Source of the DNA: Bacteroidota bacterium
GTDB taxonomy: Bacteria > Bacteroidota > Ignavibacteria > Ignavibacteriales > SURF-24
Assembly: GCA_030706145.1 (NCBI GenBank)
Contig: JAUZPB010000001.1
Coordinates: 95,755 to 159,754, forward strand
DNA: 64,000 nt
Direction of reading: 5' to 3'
Below are positions 17,760 to 26,942 of this stretch, piece by piece. Positions within the stretch are counted from its first letter, which is position 1. Each line of letters starts with the position of its first letter. The notes beneath the pieces are model-generated. The model had not been told where the DNA came from and ran no database searches. It saw only the letters and a program-made list of their open reading frames with translations. The position numbers were made by a program, and so were the translations under genes.

Positions 17760-19225
17760 TGAGAAGGAAAATTACCGCTTTTATTCCATATAGCGGCCAG
17801 GAGTTTACCGAAAGAACAGTAAAGGAACTACGCAAATCCCCGCTGATCGAGAAGGTATTCTTATTAGTAAACAGTGATTTTGACAAACAAATTGAAGGTT
17901 GCGAAAAGATTAAAGCCGAAACACTTTTCGGCAGTCAAGCAATTAATCTGATACGTGAAAAGTCCACTTTGGATTACACATTATTCATAGTTCAGGATAA
18001 CCTAATTGAATTTGGTCAATATGGAGTCGAAAGATTCCAGCAGGTATGTGAAGATACAGGAGCCGGAATAGTATATTCTGACTACTATGAATTAAAGGAT
18101 GAGATAAGAACACCTCATCCTGTTATAGACTATCAGACAGGCAGCATTAGAGATGACTTCAACTTTGGGTATATTTATTTCTTCGATTCAAAAGTTTTAG
18201 CCGAAACTAAAACTGAAGATGAGAACTACCAATTTGCAGGTCTTTATGACCTCAGACTTAAAGTCTCACAAAAAAATCCAGTTGTCAGAATCCCTGAGTA
18301 TCTTTATACTACTATAGAAACCGATACACGCAAATCTGGTGAAAAACAGTTTGACTATGTAAATCCAAGGAACAGAACTGTTCAGATCGAGATGGAAGCT
18401 GCAGCAACAAATCATCTTAAGGCAGTTGGTGCTTATCTGAGCCCTGAATTTAAGAAGATAGACCTTACTGAGGGGTCATTTGAGTTTGAAGCATCAGTAA
18501 TCATTCCAGTTCGGAATAGGGTTAAGACAATTTCTGATGCTGTTCAATCAGTACTGAAGCAGAAGGCAGATTTTCCATTTAATCTAATTGTAATTGACAA
18601 TCATTCAACCGATGGGACTACAGAAGTTTTAGCTTCGATTGCAAAAGAAAACAAGTGCTTAATACACCTCATTCCTGAAAGGTCTGATCTAGGTATAGGC
18701 GGCTGCTGGACCGAAGGCATACATCACCCCAAATGTGGGCGTTTTGCAATTCAGCTAGACAGTGACGATTTATACAAAGATGAAAGCACCGTACAGAAGG
18801 TAGTTGACACCTTCAGGGCAGAAAAATGTGCAATGGTCATTGGAACTTACCAGATGACAAACTTTAAGCTTGAAGAGATTGCACCAGGAATCATTGACCA
18901 TAAGGAATGGACCCCGGATAACGGCAGGAACAATGCACTCAGGATAAACGGCCTTGGAGCTCCAAGAGCATTTTATACGCCTCTTTTGAGAGAAATCAAG
19001 GTACCTAATGTCAGCTATGGAGAGGATTATGCCTTAGGTCTATCAATTTCACGTAATTATCAGATCGGAAGGATTTACGAGCCTATATATCTCTGCCGCA
19101 GATGGGAAGGTAATTCAGATGCAGCATTAGACATAGCAAAGCAGAACACATATAATGTATACAAAGACAGAATCAGGACTTTTGAATTAATAGCAAGACA
19201 GAGAAAAAATGCATATGGTGGATAA
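17759..19225 (+). CDS. Two-domain family 2 glycosyltransferase
   Basis: This is a 488-residue cytoplasmic protein. The C-terminal half (about 240-440) is a clear GT2/GT-A domain: [23 protein letters not shown], then [10 protein letters not shown], and the metal-binding DxD-like motif in [11 protein letters not shown]. The N-terminal 215 residues ([19 protein letters not shown], ending near FIVQDN and [10 protein letters not shown]) resemble a second, degenerate GT-A fold. The acceptor is unknown. It overlaps the DUF4922 gene by 17 bases, and the pair probably acts in one nucleotide-sugar or glycan pathway. Confidence 0.85.
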   Translation: MRRKITAFIPYSGQEFTERTVKELRKSPLIEKVFLLVNSDFDKQIEGCEKIKAETLFGSQAINLIREKSTLDYTLFIVQDNLIEFGQYGVERFQQVCEDTGAGIVYSDYYELKDEIRTPHPVIDYQTGSIRDDFNFGYIYFFDSKVLAETKTEDENYQFAGLYDLRLKVSQKNPVVRIPEYLYTTIETDTRKSGEKQFDYVNPRNRTVQIEMEAAATNHLKAVGAYLSPEFKKIDLTEGSFEFEASVIIPVRNRVKTISDAVQSVLKQKADFPFNLIVIDNHSTDGTTEVLASIAKENKCLIHLIPERSDLGIGGCWTEGIHHPKCGRFAIQLDSDDLYKDESTVQKVVDTFRAEKCAMVIGTYQMTNFKLEEIAPGIIDHKEWTPDNGRNNALRINGLGAPRAFYTPLLREIKVPNVSYGEDYALGLSISRNYQIGRIYEPIYLCRRWEGNSDAALDIAKQNTYNVYKDRIRTFELIARQRKNAYGG

Positions 19226-20237
19226 TACTTTAATTTCAGATACAGTTCTAGAACCATTTTTGAGAGAAGATAATACTGCAGCAAGCAAAGCAAAAGCTTT
19301 GCTTGCTCAGCAAAAGACAGTTTGGGAATTATTAAGAAAAGGTTATGAGAGCCTGGATTCGGTTGAAATAAGGACCTTTGACTTTGGGAATTACAAAATA
19401 AAGGTACAATTTAACCCAGGTAGAATAGTTTCATCATCGGCAAAGGTTGATGCAAAATCGATAAAGGAAAGGAAATGCTTCCTATGCTATAAGAACCTCC
19501 CTGCAGAGCAAAGAGGTTTTCAGGCAGAAGAAGATTTTTTAGTACTATGTAATCCGTTTCCGATCTTTACTGAACACTTTACAATACCTCATGTTGAACA
19601 CAGGCCACAGCAGATCAGAAGTTCATTTGACAAGTTCCTCTCATTTGCCAGACATTTAGGAAAGTATTACACAATTTTCTATAATGGGCCAAAATGTGGG
19701 GCTTCAGCCCCTGACCATTTACATTTCCAGGCCGGGAACAAGTTCTTTATGCCTATAGATTCGGAATATGAAGCTATAAAAGGCAGTCTTGGTGAAAAGA
19801 TAATTGAGGATGAAAAGCTAAAAATCTATGCCGTGGAGAAATACCCGGCTAAGTTCTTCTCTTTCGAATCTTCTGAGGAAGATAGTCTGAAGAAAGCTTT
19901 TGACCAATTATATGTGTTATTAAAGGAAGTCATGGGCTCCTCAGAAGAAGAAGAACCAATGATGAATATTCTATCAAGTTATGAAGATAATAAGTGGAGA
20001 GTCATCGTTTTCCCAAGGGCAAAGCATCGCCCCAGTTATTATTTTGCAGAAGGTGATGAAAATATTCTCTTAAGTCCAGCTTCAGTGGATATGGGGGGTA
20101 TACTTATTACACCACTTGAAAAGGATTTTAGAAAGATTACAAAGGAAAATATAATAGATATATTTGACCAGGTCACACTTCCAAAAGAACAATTCAACCT
20201 GATCAGTAAGAAGTTAGTAAAAGCAATTAACTTTTAG
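19209..20237 (+). CDS. DUF4922 HIT-like nucleotidyltransferase/phosphorylase
   Basis: This 342-residue protein has the H-x-H-x-Q active site of the GalT/Ap4A-phosphorylase branch of the HIT superfamily ([12 protein letters not shown]170, H172, Q174). A possible metal-binding CFLC pair is at C90/C93, and FNPGR and [17 protein letters not shown] segments are typical of that fold. Family members transfer or phosphorolyse nucleoside-diphosphate sugars or dinucleotides. The coupled glycosyltransferase (17-base overlap) suggests a sugar-nucleotide substrate; this is inference. An ATG two codons downstream is an alternative start. Confidence 0.82.
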   Translation: MHMVDNTLISDTVLEPFLREDNTAASKAKALLAQQKTVWELLRKGYESLDSVEIRTFDFGNYKIKVQFNPGRIVSSSAKVDAKSIKERKCFLCYKNLPAEQRGFQAEEDFLVLCNPFPIFTEHFTIPHVEHRPQQIRSSFDKFLSFARHLGKYYTIFYNGPKCGASAPDHLHFQAGNKFFMPIDSEYEAIKGSLGEKIIEDEKLKIYAVEKYPAKFFSFESSEEDSLKKAFDQLYVLLKEVMGSSEEEEPMMNILSSYEDNKWRVIVFPRAKHRPSYYFAEGDENILLSPASVDMGGILITPLEKDFRKITKENIIDIFDQVTLPKEQFNLISKKLVKAINF

Positions 20238-20268
20238 CTATTATAATATTTTTTAATAGATCTTTATT

Positions 20269-20315
20269 AGGTTGAGATTGGAGAAAAGGAATTCTTCAGT
20301 TTCAACCTTTTTATT
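20269..20315 (+). terminator. Terminator-like hairpin after the DUF4922 gene
   Basis: AGGTTGA (20269-20275) pairs with TCAACCT (20302-20308), and T-rich sequence follows. The loop is long and could form a short inner stem. It lies between two convergent genes. Confidence 0.55.
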
Positions 20316-20340
20316 TTTCAAAAAAGTCTAACCACATTTG

Positions 20341-21909
20341 TTATTCAGCTTTTATAGAAATAAGGCTAATATCATCATCAAATCTTCCATTAGAGAAGCT
20401 ATTTAGTTCCTTCTTGATCTCATTTAGTTCCTCTTGCTCAGGCAGAATACGACCAATCAGCCTGGCAAATCTATCAATTCCATATAGTTCCCCCTCCAGG
20501 TTTCTGGCCTCGGCTATACCATCTGTAGCCACAAATATTGAGTCTCCTGAATTAAGGTTCATAGAAATATCCTTATAGCACCCATCAGGTGAAAAACCAA
20601 GAAGAAGTCCTTCGGAAGACTTCAGTTCAACCGAATACTTATTAATACCATCGGCGGGAGATTTCTTCTTAAAAAAGACGGGCAAATCCCCTGCCCCGGC
20701 ATATTTGGCGATATTATTCTTTCTGTCTATAATAATTATAGATAGAGTAACAAAAACTTCAGAGATTTTGGCATCTTTATATATTGCCTCATTAATATTC
20801 TGCAGCAACTTAGAGGGAGAAAAATCGTTAGTAGCCGACTGAAGCACTACTCTTAAAGCACTTCGGACATAGCCAGCAAAAGCAAAGGCAAAATACCAGG
20901 CTCCCCACTTTTTACCCATCACATCGCCCAGGATCACGGCAAGGTTGTCTTCATCGAGAGGGAAATAGTCTAAAAAGTCACCTCCCGGAACACCTTTGTA
21001 TGGAAGGTGCCATTGATCAATCTTAAAGCCCTGAAAGTATGGAGAGGCATCAGGAACAACTTTTGCTCTCAAAGAATTAGCGGCCTGGCTAATTTCGCCA
21101 ACAACTTTACGTCTTTGCTTTTCCTGGCCCTTTAGAATTGCCAGAATTTTTGCAATTATGATCTTTGGGCTGCTTGTTTTTACTATATAATCTTCAATCT
21201 CCAAGCCGTAGCCGCTTAGAATATCCTCGTCCTCTCCTTTTGCAGTCAGAAAAACGAAGGGCACAGTTTTCAGTAAAGGATCTTGAAGCACCATTTTACG
21301 GAACTGATAACCATCAACCTTAGGCATCATTATATCTGAAATTATGACATCCGGGTCAAATTCTTTTGCCTGCTTAAATCCTTCAGAACCATCGAGAGCT
21401 GTTTTTACGACAAAGCCAGCTTTTTGGAAGTTATAGGAAAAAAGTTTCAGAATATAGGCATCATCATCAACAATTAGAACCTTGATTGATTTATTAACCA
21501 AGTCTGTTTCCAAGTCAGTTTGACTCCCATATAGCTTAAGTATATCAGAGCGCTTAAGGAGAGAATTAACTTTTGAAGAAAGTTCTAAAGAGTCAACCGG
21601 ATGTTTTATGAAGTCAACGGCATGCTGCTTTAGCTCGATTTCGCTTATTTTTTCAATTTCATTTTGAGTAGCATCTTCTGATGTCAAATAGAGCACAGGT
21701 ATTTCATTTTCTGTGTCGGTACTCTTGCTGTCGTTAGAATTTTGGTCATTACCTATTATCACTAAGTCAGGAGATTTACCAGAGGAATCTGTATGGAAGT
21801 ATTTATCCAGCACTTCGTAGCTACAAGTATCAAATGTCTTTTCAATAGTTTTTTTGAATTCTTCAGAGACATTTAACAATAGAATTCTTTTTTTTGTATT
21901 GCTATCCAT
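20341..21909 (-). CDS. Pseudo-receiver/receiver/PP2C (RsbU-type) phosphatase
   Basis: This 522-residue cytoplasmic regulator has three parts. Residues 1-120 form a receiver-like fold without a normal phospho-acceptor (PDLVIIGND where PDLVLLD is expected). Residues about 142-262 form an intact receiver (VDDD at 147-150, D192 in VIISDIMMP). Residues about 290-520 form a SpoIIE PP2C domain with metal aspartates D311, D329, D463 and the FDDDISLI motif. The usual GDVSGHG loop is GDVMGKKWGAW here. It probably dephosphorylates the STAS protein encoded 75 bases upstream in response to phosphorylation, as RsbU does. No ribosome site is obvious. Confidence 0.87.
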   Translation of the reverse strand: MDSNTKKRILLLNVSEEFKKTIEKTFDTCSYEVLDKYFHTDSSGKSPDLVIIGNDQNSNDSKSTDTENEIPVLYLTSEDATQNEIEKISEIELKQHAVDFIKHPVDSLELSSKVNSLLKRSDILKLYGSQTDLETDLVNKSIKVLIVDDDAYILKLFSYNFQKAGFVVKTALDGSEGFKQAKEFDPDVIISDIMMPKVDGYQFRKMVLQDPLLKTVPFVFLTAKGEDEDILSGYGLEIEDYIVKTSSPKIIIAKILAILKGQEKQRRKVVGEISQAANSLRAKVVPDASPYFQGFKIDQWHLPYKGVPGGDFLDYFPLDEDNLAVILGDVMGKKWGAWYFAFAFAGYVRSALRVVLQSATNDFSPSKLLQNINEAIYKDAKISEVFVTLSIIIIDRKNNIAKYAGAGDLPVFFKKKSPADGINKYSVELKSSEGLLLGFSPDGCYKDISMNLNSGDSIFVATDGIAEARNLEGELYGIDRFARLIGRILPEQEELNEIKKELNSFSNGRFDDDISLISIKAE

Positions 21910-21984
21910 AATCAGGCATTTTGAATATAATTAAAAAATGAAGGATCTTTTTGCAAAGTTAAAAGATCAGGTAGCAGCTAGTTT

Positions 21985-22329
21985 TTAGGAATCCTTAAAG
22001 CTTGCAACTGCCTGATCGACGGAAGGAAAAGTTTCAAAGACTCTGAACATCCTTGTCAAGTTAAACATATCATGAACAGCAGGCTTAAAGCCAATCAATT
22101 TCATATCACCCCCAGCAGTTGTGATTTTTTTTAGACAGGCCACTATTGCGCCAAGGAATGTTGAATCAATAAATTCGCACTTGCTCAGGTCAACAATCAT
22201 CGATTTGCAGCCCTGTTCTATGTCGTGCTGTAAAATATTCTTAAACTTATCGGCTTCCTTTAATGTAGCTCTTTCTAAATTCACCCGTTCAATCCAGATT
22301 CCATCGGACATTTCCCGTGTAAAATGCAT
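21985..22329 (-). CDS. STAS domain anti-sigma factor antagonist
   Basis: This 114-residue single STAS domain carries the phosphorylation-site signature VDLSKCEFIDSTFLGAIVACLKK, with serine or threonine at the SpoIIAA/RsbV position (DST). In partner switching the unphosphorylated form frees a partner from an anti-sigma kinase. GGAGAAG precedes the ATG. Its neighbour encodes the matching PP2C phosphatase, and RsbT/RsbW-like kinases are encoded at the start of this window, although a direct link is not shown. Confidence 0.9.
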   Translation of the reverse strand: MHFTREMSDGIWIERVNLERATLKEADKFKNILQHDIEQGCKSMIVDLSKCEFIDSTFLGAIVACLKKITTAGGDMKLIGFKPAVHDMFNLTRMFRVFETFPSVDQAVASFKDS

Positions 22330-22398
22330 TTCTACTTCTCCAGTCTTTTAGAAAAAGATTTCAAGCAGGAAATCAAGCGCTCTGGTCTAAAACTTATC

Positions 22399-23781
22399 TT
22401 AGAACTCATTGGTAGTTATCTTATATTTTTCCAAAAATCTATAAAATGTAGCTCTTCCAATCTGAAGTTTTTTTGATGCTTCAACTATATTTCCATTAGT
22501 AACCTTCAGGGCATGTCTAATAGCTTCTTCTTTTAATTTATCAAACGGAATTATCTGAGCATCATCGCTAAAAATAGGTCCATTAATAGAAATTGAAGGA
22601 TTGCCTGCCGTCATTTTAATATGAGTCGGCAATTCCTCAATATCAATCATGTTAGATTCAGAGAGAATAATGCAACGTTCTATTGTATTTTCAAGTTCTC
22701 TTATATTTCCAGGCCAGTCATATTCATAAATAAGTTTTAAGGCTCTTTTAGTAAATCCCTTAATATTCTTATTTAGTTTATTATTAAAGACCTCGACGAA
22801 ATGATCGACAAGGACTAGTATATCAGATCGTCTTTCTCTTAAAGGAGGTAAAGTTATTGGGAAAGAATTCAGTCTATAGAACAGATCCTCTCTAAATTCT
22901 TTTTTTTCAACGGCATTTTTAAGGTCCACGTTAGTAGCCGAAATAATTCTGACGTCAGTCTTAATTGTTTCAGATCCACCAACTCTTTCGAGCTCTTTTT
23001 GTTGTATAACCCTTAGAATTTTAGCCTGCAAAGACATTTGCAGATCGCCTATTTCATCGAGAAAAATAGTACCATCTTTAGCTAGTTCAAACTTACCTAT
23101 CTTTCTCTGATAGGCCCCTGTAAAGGCTCCCTTCTCATGGCCAAAGAGTTCACTTTCAAGGAGTTCCCTAGGGATTGAGGCGCAGTTAACAATTACAAAT
23201 GGTTTTTCTTTTCTAATTCCATTATAATGAATAGCTCTTGCGATAAGCTCTTTTCCAGTTCCACTTTCGCCATGAATGAGGACTGTAATATCATTGTCGA
23301 GAACTTTAGTTACGAGCTTAAAGACATCCTGCATCTTCTTATCGGCAGAAATAATATTATCAAAACTGAACTCCTTTTTTGCATTTTCCTTCATGAGTCG
23401 AAGTTCTTTATGGAGGTCATAGTTCTTAATTGCATTTTTAATAGCAGGTTCAAGTCTTTGAGTATCTATTGGTTTTGGGAAATAATCGAAAGCTCCCTGA
23501 CGAATTGCCTCAATTGCAACCTCTACGCTTCCTTGAGCCGAGAGCATAATGACAGGAATATTCTCATCAAATTGTTTAATCTTCTTAAGTACCTCGACCC
23601 CATTAATATCAGGAAGCATAATATCCAGCAGAACAATATCTGGTCCTGCAGAGAGTCTTCTTAGAACGTCATCTCCTTTATCAAAGACCTCTACCCTATA
23701 CTTCCATTTATCCTTAACCCAGTAGGTCAAAAGTTTAGAAATAGCTTTTTCATCATCAACTATGAAAACCAGTTTTTCCAA
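22399..23781 (-). CDS. Sigma-54-dependent NtrC-family response regulator
   Basis: The 460-residue protein has three canonical parts. A receiver spans 1-120 (phospho-acceptor D53, VLLDIMLPD). An AAA+ sigma-54 activator domain spans about 135-370, with Walker A GESGTGKE, the sigma-54-contacting GAFTGA loop and Walker B GTIFLDEIGDL. A Fis-type helix-turn-helix is at about 425-458 (NIVEASKKLQIGRATFYRFL). The start is a TTG preceded by GAGGGAAA. It follows the PAS histidine kinase by 12 bases, so the two are almost certainly a cognate pair. It implies that this organism uses sigma-54. Confidence 0.95.
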   Translation of the reverse strand: MEKLVFIVDDEKAISKLLTYWVKDKWKYRVEVFDKGDDVLRRLSAGPDIVLLDIMLPDINGVEVLKKIKQFDENIPVIMLSAQGSVEVAIEAIRQGAFDYFPKPIDTQRLEPAIKNAIKNYDLHKELRLMKENAKKEFSFDNIISADKKMQDVFKLVTKVLDNDITVLIHGESGTGKELIARAIHYNGIRKEKPFVIVNCASIPRELLESELFGHEKGAFTGAYQRKIGKFELAKDGTIFLDEIGDLQMSLQAKILRVIQQKELERVGGSETIKTDVRIISATNVDLKNAVEKKEFREDLFYRLNSFPITLPPLRERRSDILVLVDHFVEVFNNKLNKNIKGFTKRALKLIYEYDWPGNIRELENTIERCIILSESNMIDIEELPTHIKMTAGNPSISINGPIFSDDAQIIPFDKLKEEAIRHALKVTNGNIVEASKKLQIGRATFYRFLEKYKITTNEF

Positions 23782-23793
23782 ATTTCCCTCAAC

Positions 23794-26115
23794 TTATATT
23801 ATAGAATTGAACTTAGGAAGTTTAACAATAAATGTAGTACCCTTATTTAATTCGCTCTGAACAGTAATCATCCCCTTATGCAAATCAATTATTTGCTTAA
23901 CCAGGCCAAGGCCTATACCAGTACCGGGGATCTGGGTACCAGGTCTTGAAGCCTTAAAGAATTTCTGAAAAATATTGGGCAAGTCTCTTTCTGGGATACC
24001 CATACCTGTATCACTGACTATTACTTCAAATTCTTTCATGAAGTTCTGAGCGATAACCGTAATTCGTCCGCCGCGGTTTGTAAATTTGATAGCATTGCTT
24101 ATCAGGTGTTGGAATACTTGCGTAATCCTCTCCTTATCTGCATTTATCAGAAGCTGTATAGAAGGGATATCAGAAGTAAGAATAATTCCCTTTTCAGTAG
24201 CCTGAGGTTTGAAACTATCAATAATTTCATTAAGCAGCAGAACTATATCCATTTCAGACTTAAAGACTGCAAGTTCACCGGCCTCCATTTTCGCAAAATC
24301 GAGCACATCGTTGATCAATTTTGCCAATCTTTTTCCCTCTGAGAGGATAATGTTACTAAATTCAAGAACCATATCCCTTGGCATTTCGGGGTCCGAAGTA
24401 ATAGTCTCTGAAAAACCAACAATGGAAGCCAAAGGTGTCCTGAGTTCATGAGAGATGTTAGATATAAATTCATTTTTCAAGCTATTAAGTTCTTCAAGAA
24501 CAGAGACCTGTTGTTTTGCTCTATCGCGTTCAATTGAGACAAGTCTGTTTGCCTCGATAAGCTTTGAATTTAGTTCTTTTAACTTTTCTTCATCTTTGCG
24601 TCTTTCTGTAATATCTCTTGCAATTCCAAGCAAACCAGAGACTTTATCTTTATTCTTTGTAGGCCTTCCTTGTACTTCGAAGATGATCTTTTTACCGAAT
24701 TTATCAATAAAAGCAGCTTCAAATGAGACAACTTTATCACTTTTTAAGATCTGTTGAAATGCCATTGCAATTTCGGATTTATTTTCATCGTCAACGAATT
24801 CCAGAAAGTGCCTTGTTATCATTTCCTCGGGCTTATAACCAAGAGCAAGTGCTCCATAGTTGTTAACTGTAACAAAGTAACCATAGCTATCGAGATTAAA
24901 TATTAAGTCATTAGCTGTCTCAATTAGCAGGCGAAATCTTTCTTCCGAGCGTTCAAGTTCCAGAAGTATCTTCTTTTCATCTGTAATATCGACAATGACT
25001 CCATCTATTCTAACGACTTCTCCTGCTTGTAAGATCGGGAATCCCGAATTCCTAAGGTAACGTTCTCTCCCCCACCTGTCCTTGATGCGGTACTCAACAA
25101 CTGAAGTCCTTCCAGATTGTAGATTTCTGACAAATTTCCTGAATAACGGGAAATCCTCAATATTAATGCTCCGAAGAATTCTTTTATAGTGTTGGATTAT
25201 TTCATCGGGATTATAACCAAGGACCTTCTTGACAGCATCAGTTATGAAGAAATAATTTGTTCCCTTCAGATCAGAAGAATATAAGATAGATTCAATTGTA
25301 CTTGCAGTATTTTTAATATATTCCTCAATATTTCTATACTGAGTAACATCATTAATTGTACTGAGAACTTCAGTGATTTTGGAGTTCTCATCTTTTATAA
25401 GAATTGAATTAATACGGAACCAGGATTGGTTTCCATCCCTATCAATATATTTAATGTTTTTATCAATTATGTTCTTTTTAAGTCTAAGTGCCTTAAAAGG
25501 AGGATATTCATCCTTAGTTAGGGCAACTCCATCATCATTAAAAAAATTGAGCTTGAAATTTCCCTCAGAGAATGAGCTGAATTCCTCGGGGGTAATCCTT
25601 ACCAATTCTATTCCTTTCCGGTTAACAAAGACAATTTTGCCATCTGCATTATTAAGCATGATGCCCATATCAGCCTTAGCAAAAATTCTTTCAAGGTCAA
25701 GGTTCTGCTGAAACCAATTTTTTTCAATAAGGAAATCCTTCAGGAAGATTTCTAATGTTCTTATAGTATTTTGCAGATGAATATTGAACTTGTCATTTTC
25801 ATCTGAAAGAAGAAGAAGAAGAACTAAAGATGTCTTTTTTTCTTTCTGAGAGAATATATCATTAATGTATAGTGAGTTAAATCCAAACTGGGAAGATAGC
25901 TTATTAAAGGAAGGCAAACTTCTGAACTCACCTCTTTTTTCCTTTGGCATAAAAATAATATCGGGCAGGAGCCCATTAAGAGATTCCAAAGGAACGGCGC
26001 CGAAATAGGCAACCACATGATATTCCCCGCCTGCATTTAGGCGCAGAAGACAACTTGACAGACTGCCTGTTAATTCATGAATAAGCTTTAAGATATTTGA
26101 TAATGAGCTTTGCAT
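23794..26115 (-). CDS. Multi-PAS sensor histidine kinase
   Basis: This is a 773-residue cytoplasmic kinase with no membrane helix. Residues 1-135 resemble a degenerate GAF-like sensor. Three PAS domains follow, at about 140-265, 268-385 and 390-505 (the latter two with PAC ends IDGVIVDITDEK and LLGIARDITERR). A short coiled coil leads to HisKA with H556 (NISHELRTPLAS) and HATPase_c (HLISNAIKF, DTGMGI, GTGIGLGLV). It is the first gene of the operon with the NtrC-type regulator, STAS and PP2C genes. The signal is unknown; PAS domains suggest redox, light or small-molecule sensing. Confidence 0.9.
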   Translation of the reverse strand: MQSSLSNILKLIHELTGSLSSCLLRLNAGGEYHVVAYFGAVPLESLNGLLPDIIFMPKEKRGEFRSLPSFNKLSSQFGFNSLYINDIFSQKEKKTSLVLLLLLSDENDKFNIHLQNTIRTLEIFLKDFLIEKNWFQQNLDLERIFAKADMGIMLNNADGKIVFVNRKGIELVRITPEEFSSFSEGNFKLNFFNDDGVALTKDEYPPFKALRLKKNIIDKNIKYIDRDGNQSWFRINSILIKDENSKITEVLSTINDVTQYRNIEEYIKNTASTIESILYSSDLKGTNYFFITDAVKKVLGYNPDEIIQHYKRILRSINIEDFPLFRKFVRNLQSGRTSVVEYRIKDRWGRERYLRNSGFPILQAGEVVRIDGVIVDITDEKKILLELERSEERFRLLIETANDLIFNLDSYGYFVTVNNYGALALGYKPEEMITRHFLEFVDDENKSEIAMAFQQILKSDKVVSFEAAFIDKFGKKIIFEVQGRPTKNKDKVSGLLGIARDITERRKDEEKLKELNSKLIEANRLVSIERDRAKQQVSVLEELNSLKNEFISNISHELRTPLASIVGFSETITSDPEMPRDMVLEFSNIILSEGKRLAKLINDVLDFAKMEAGELAVFKSEMDIVLLLNEIIDSFKPQATEKGIILTSDIPSIQLLINADKERITQVFQHLISNAIKFTNRGGRITVIAQNFMKEFEVIVSDTGMGIPERDLPNIFQKFFKASRPGTQIPGTGIGLGLVKQIIDLHKGMITVQSELNKGTTFIVKLPKFNSII

Positions 26116-26358
26116 CAGATATTAATAAAAAAAACGAATTTATTGCCTTTTTCTAATAAATTCAAATCATTAAAAAACTCTCTCTGAATTTCCTTTAATT
26201 AAGTACCTAAAATAGAGAGAATCGGATAAAATTGCTCGGATTTTTCGCTTATTATTTTAAATAATACTTAGAGGCAAGAAGCTAAAAGGCCAGGCATCCT
26301 TATTTCTTTAGCTTTTGTGGTTAAATGTGAAGGCTTGCAAGAGTATTAATTTTGGGGA

Positions 26359-26583
26359 TCACTCTTTAAAGTTACCTATTTCCCCAAGCATCTCGTTATA
26401 TAATTGCTGATCCTCAGAACTGATCTTTAAGCGATGTTCAAGGACATTCAGCTCCTTTTCCAATGCTTCCTCTACAAGGTCATCTATAGACATAGAGAGC
26501 TGTCCTGCATGGAAGAGTAGTTTTCTAAACATTCCAAAGGGCAAAGTTATATTTATATTCTCTTGTTTTTCTAATTTTGACAT
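26359..26583 (-). CDS. Small ribbon-helix-helix-like protein
   Basis: This 74-residue protein reads like a CopG/Arc-type module: a beta strand (NINITLPFGMFRKLLFHAGQLS) then SIDDLVEEALEKEL. GAGGA lies about nine bases before the ATG. No toxin partner is adjacent, so an antitoxin role is not supported. The family assignment is by pattern only. Confidence 0.55.
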   Translation of the reverse strand: MSKLEKQENINITLPFGMFRKLLFHAGQLSMSIDDLVEEALEKELNVLEHRLKISSEDQQLYNEMLGEIGNFKE

Positions 26584-26942
26584 CTATTTATTCCTCAATA
26601 ATTTATGACTCATTATTAACAAGAACAGCCCCAGCTAATAGCTTTATCATTATAAACATCACGTATTTATATACTTTTTATATTAATAAATATCGCTCTC
26701 AATATCAATCGCTATAATGAGATTTAATTATTCACTTCTGGCCGCTCAGTATTTATAAATTCACAGGATTTCAATTTACAAGTTAAATCAGAGCTCTAAT
26801 GACAAATAAAGATTTAATTAAATGTAAGAGATGCCTAATATTCTTGAAATATGTATTCTATTTGTTCATTATAATTATATAAGTAAAAAACACCATTAGA
26901 AATAGAAAGGCACCTATTGTTTTTAGGCAGAGCGGAGCTTAC
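26584..26942. other. 359-bp divergent intergenic region, nothing recognised
   Basis: This very AT-rich gap separates the divergent RHH-like gene and the hydrolase-fold gene. It must hold their promoters, but no confident -35/-10 pair, hairpin or repeat could be assigned by eye. CGGAGC close to 26943 is a plausible ribosome site. Confidence 0.4.

Noticed and set aside
26359..26583. Antitoxin of a toxin-antitoxin pair
   Set aside because: The protein looks RHH-like, but no small toxin gene lies next to it on either side.
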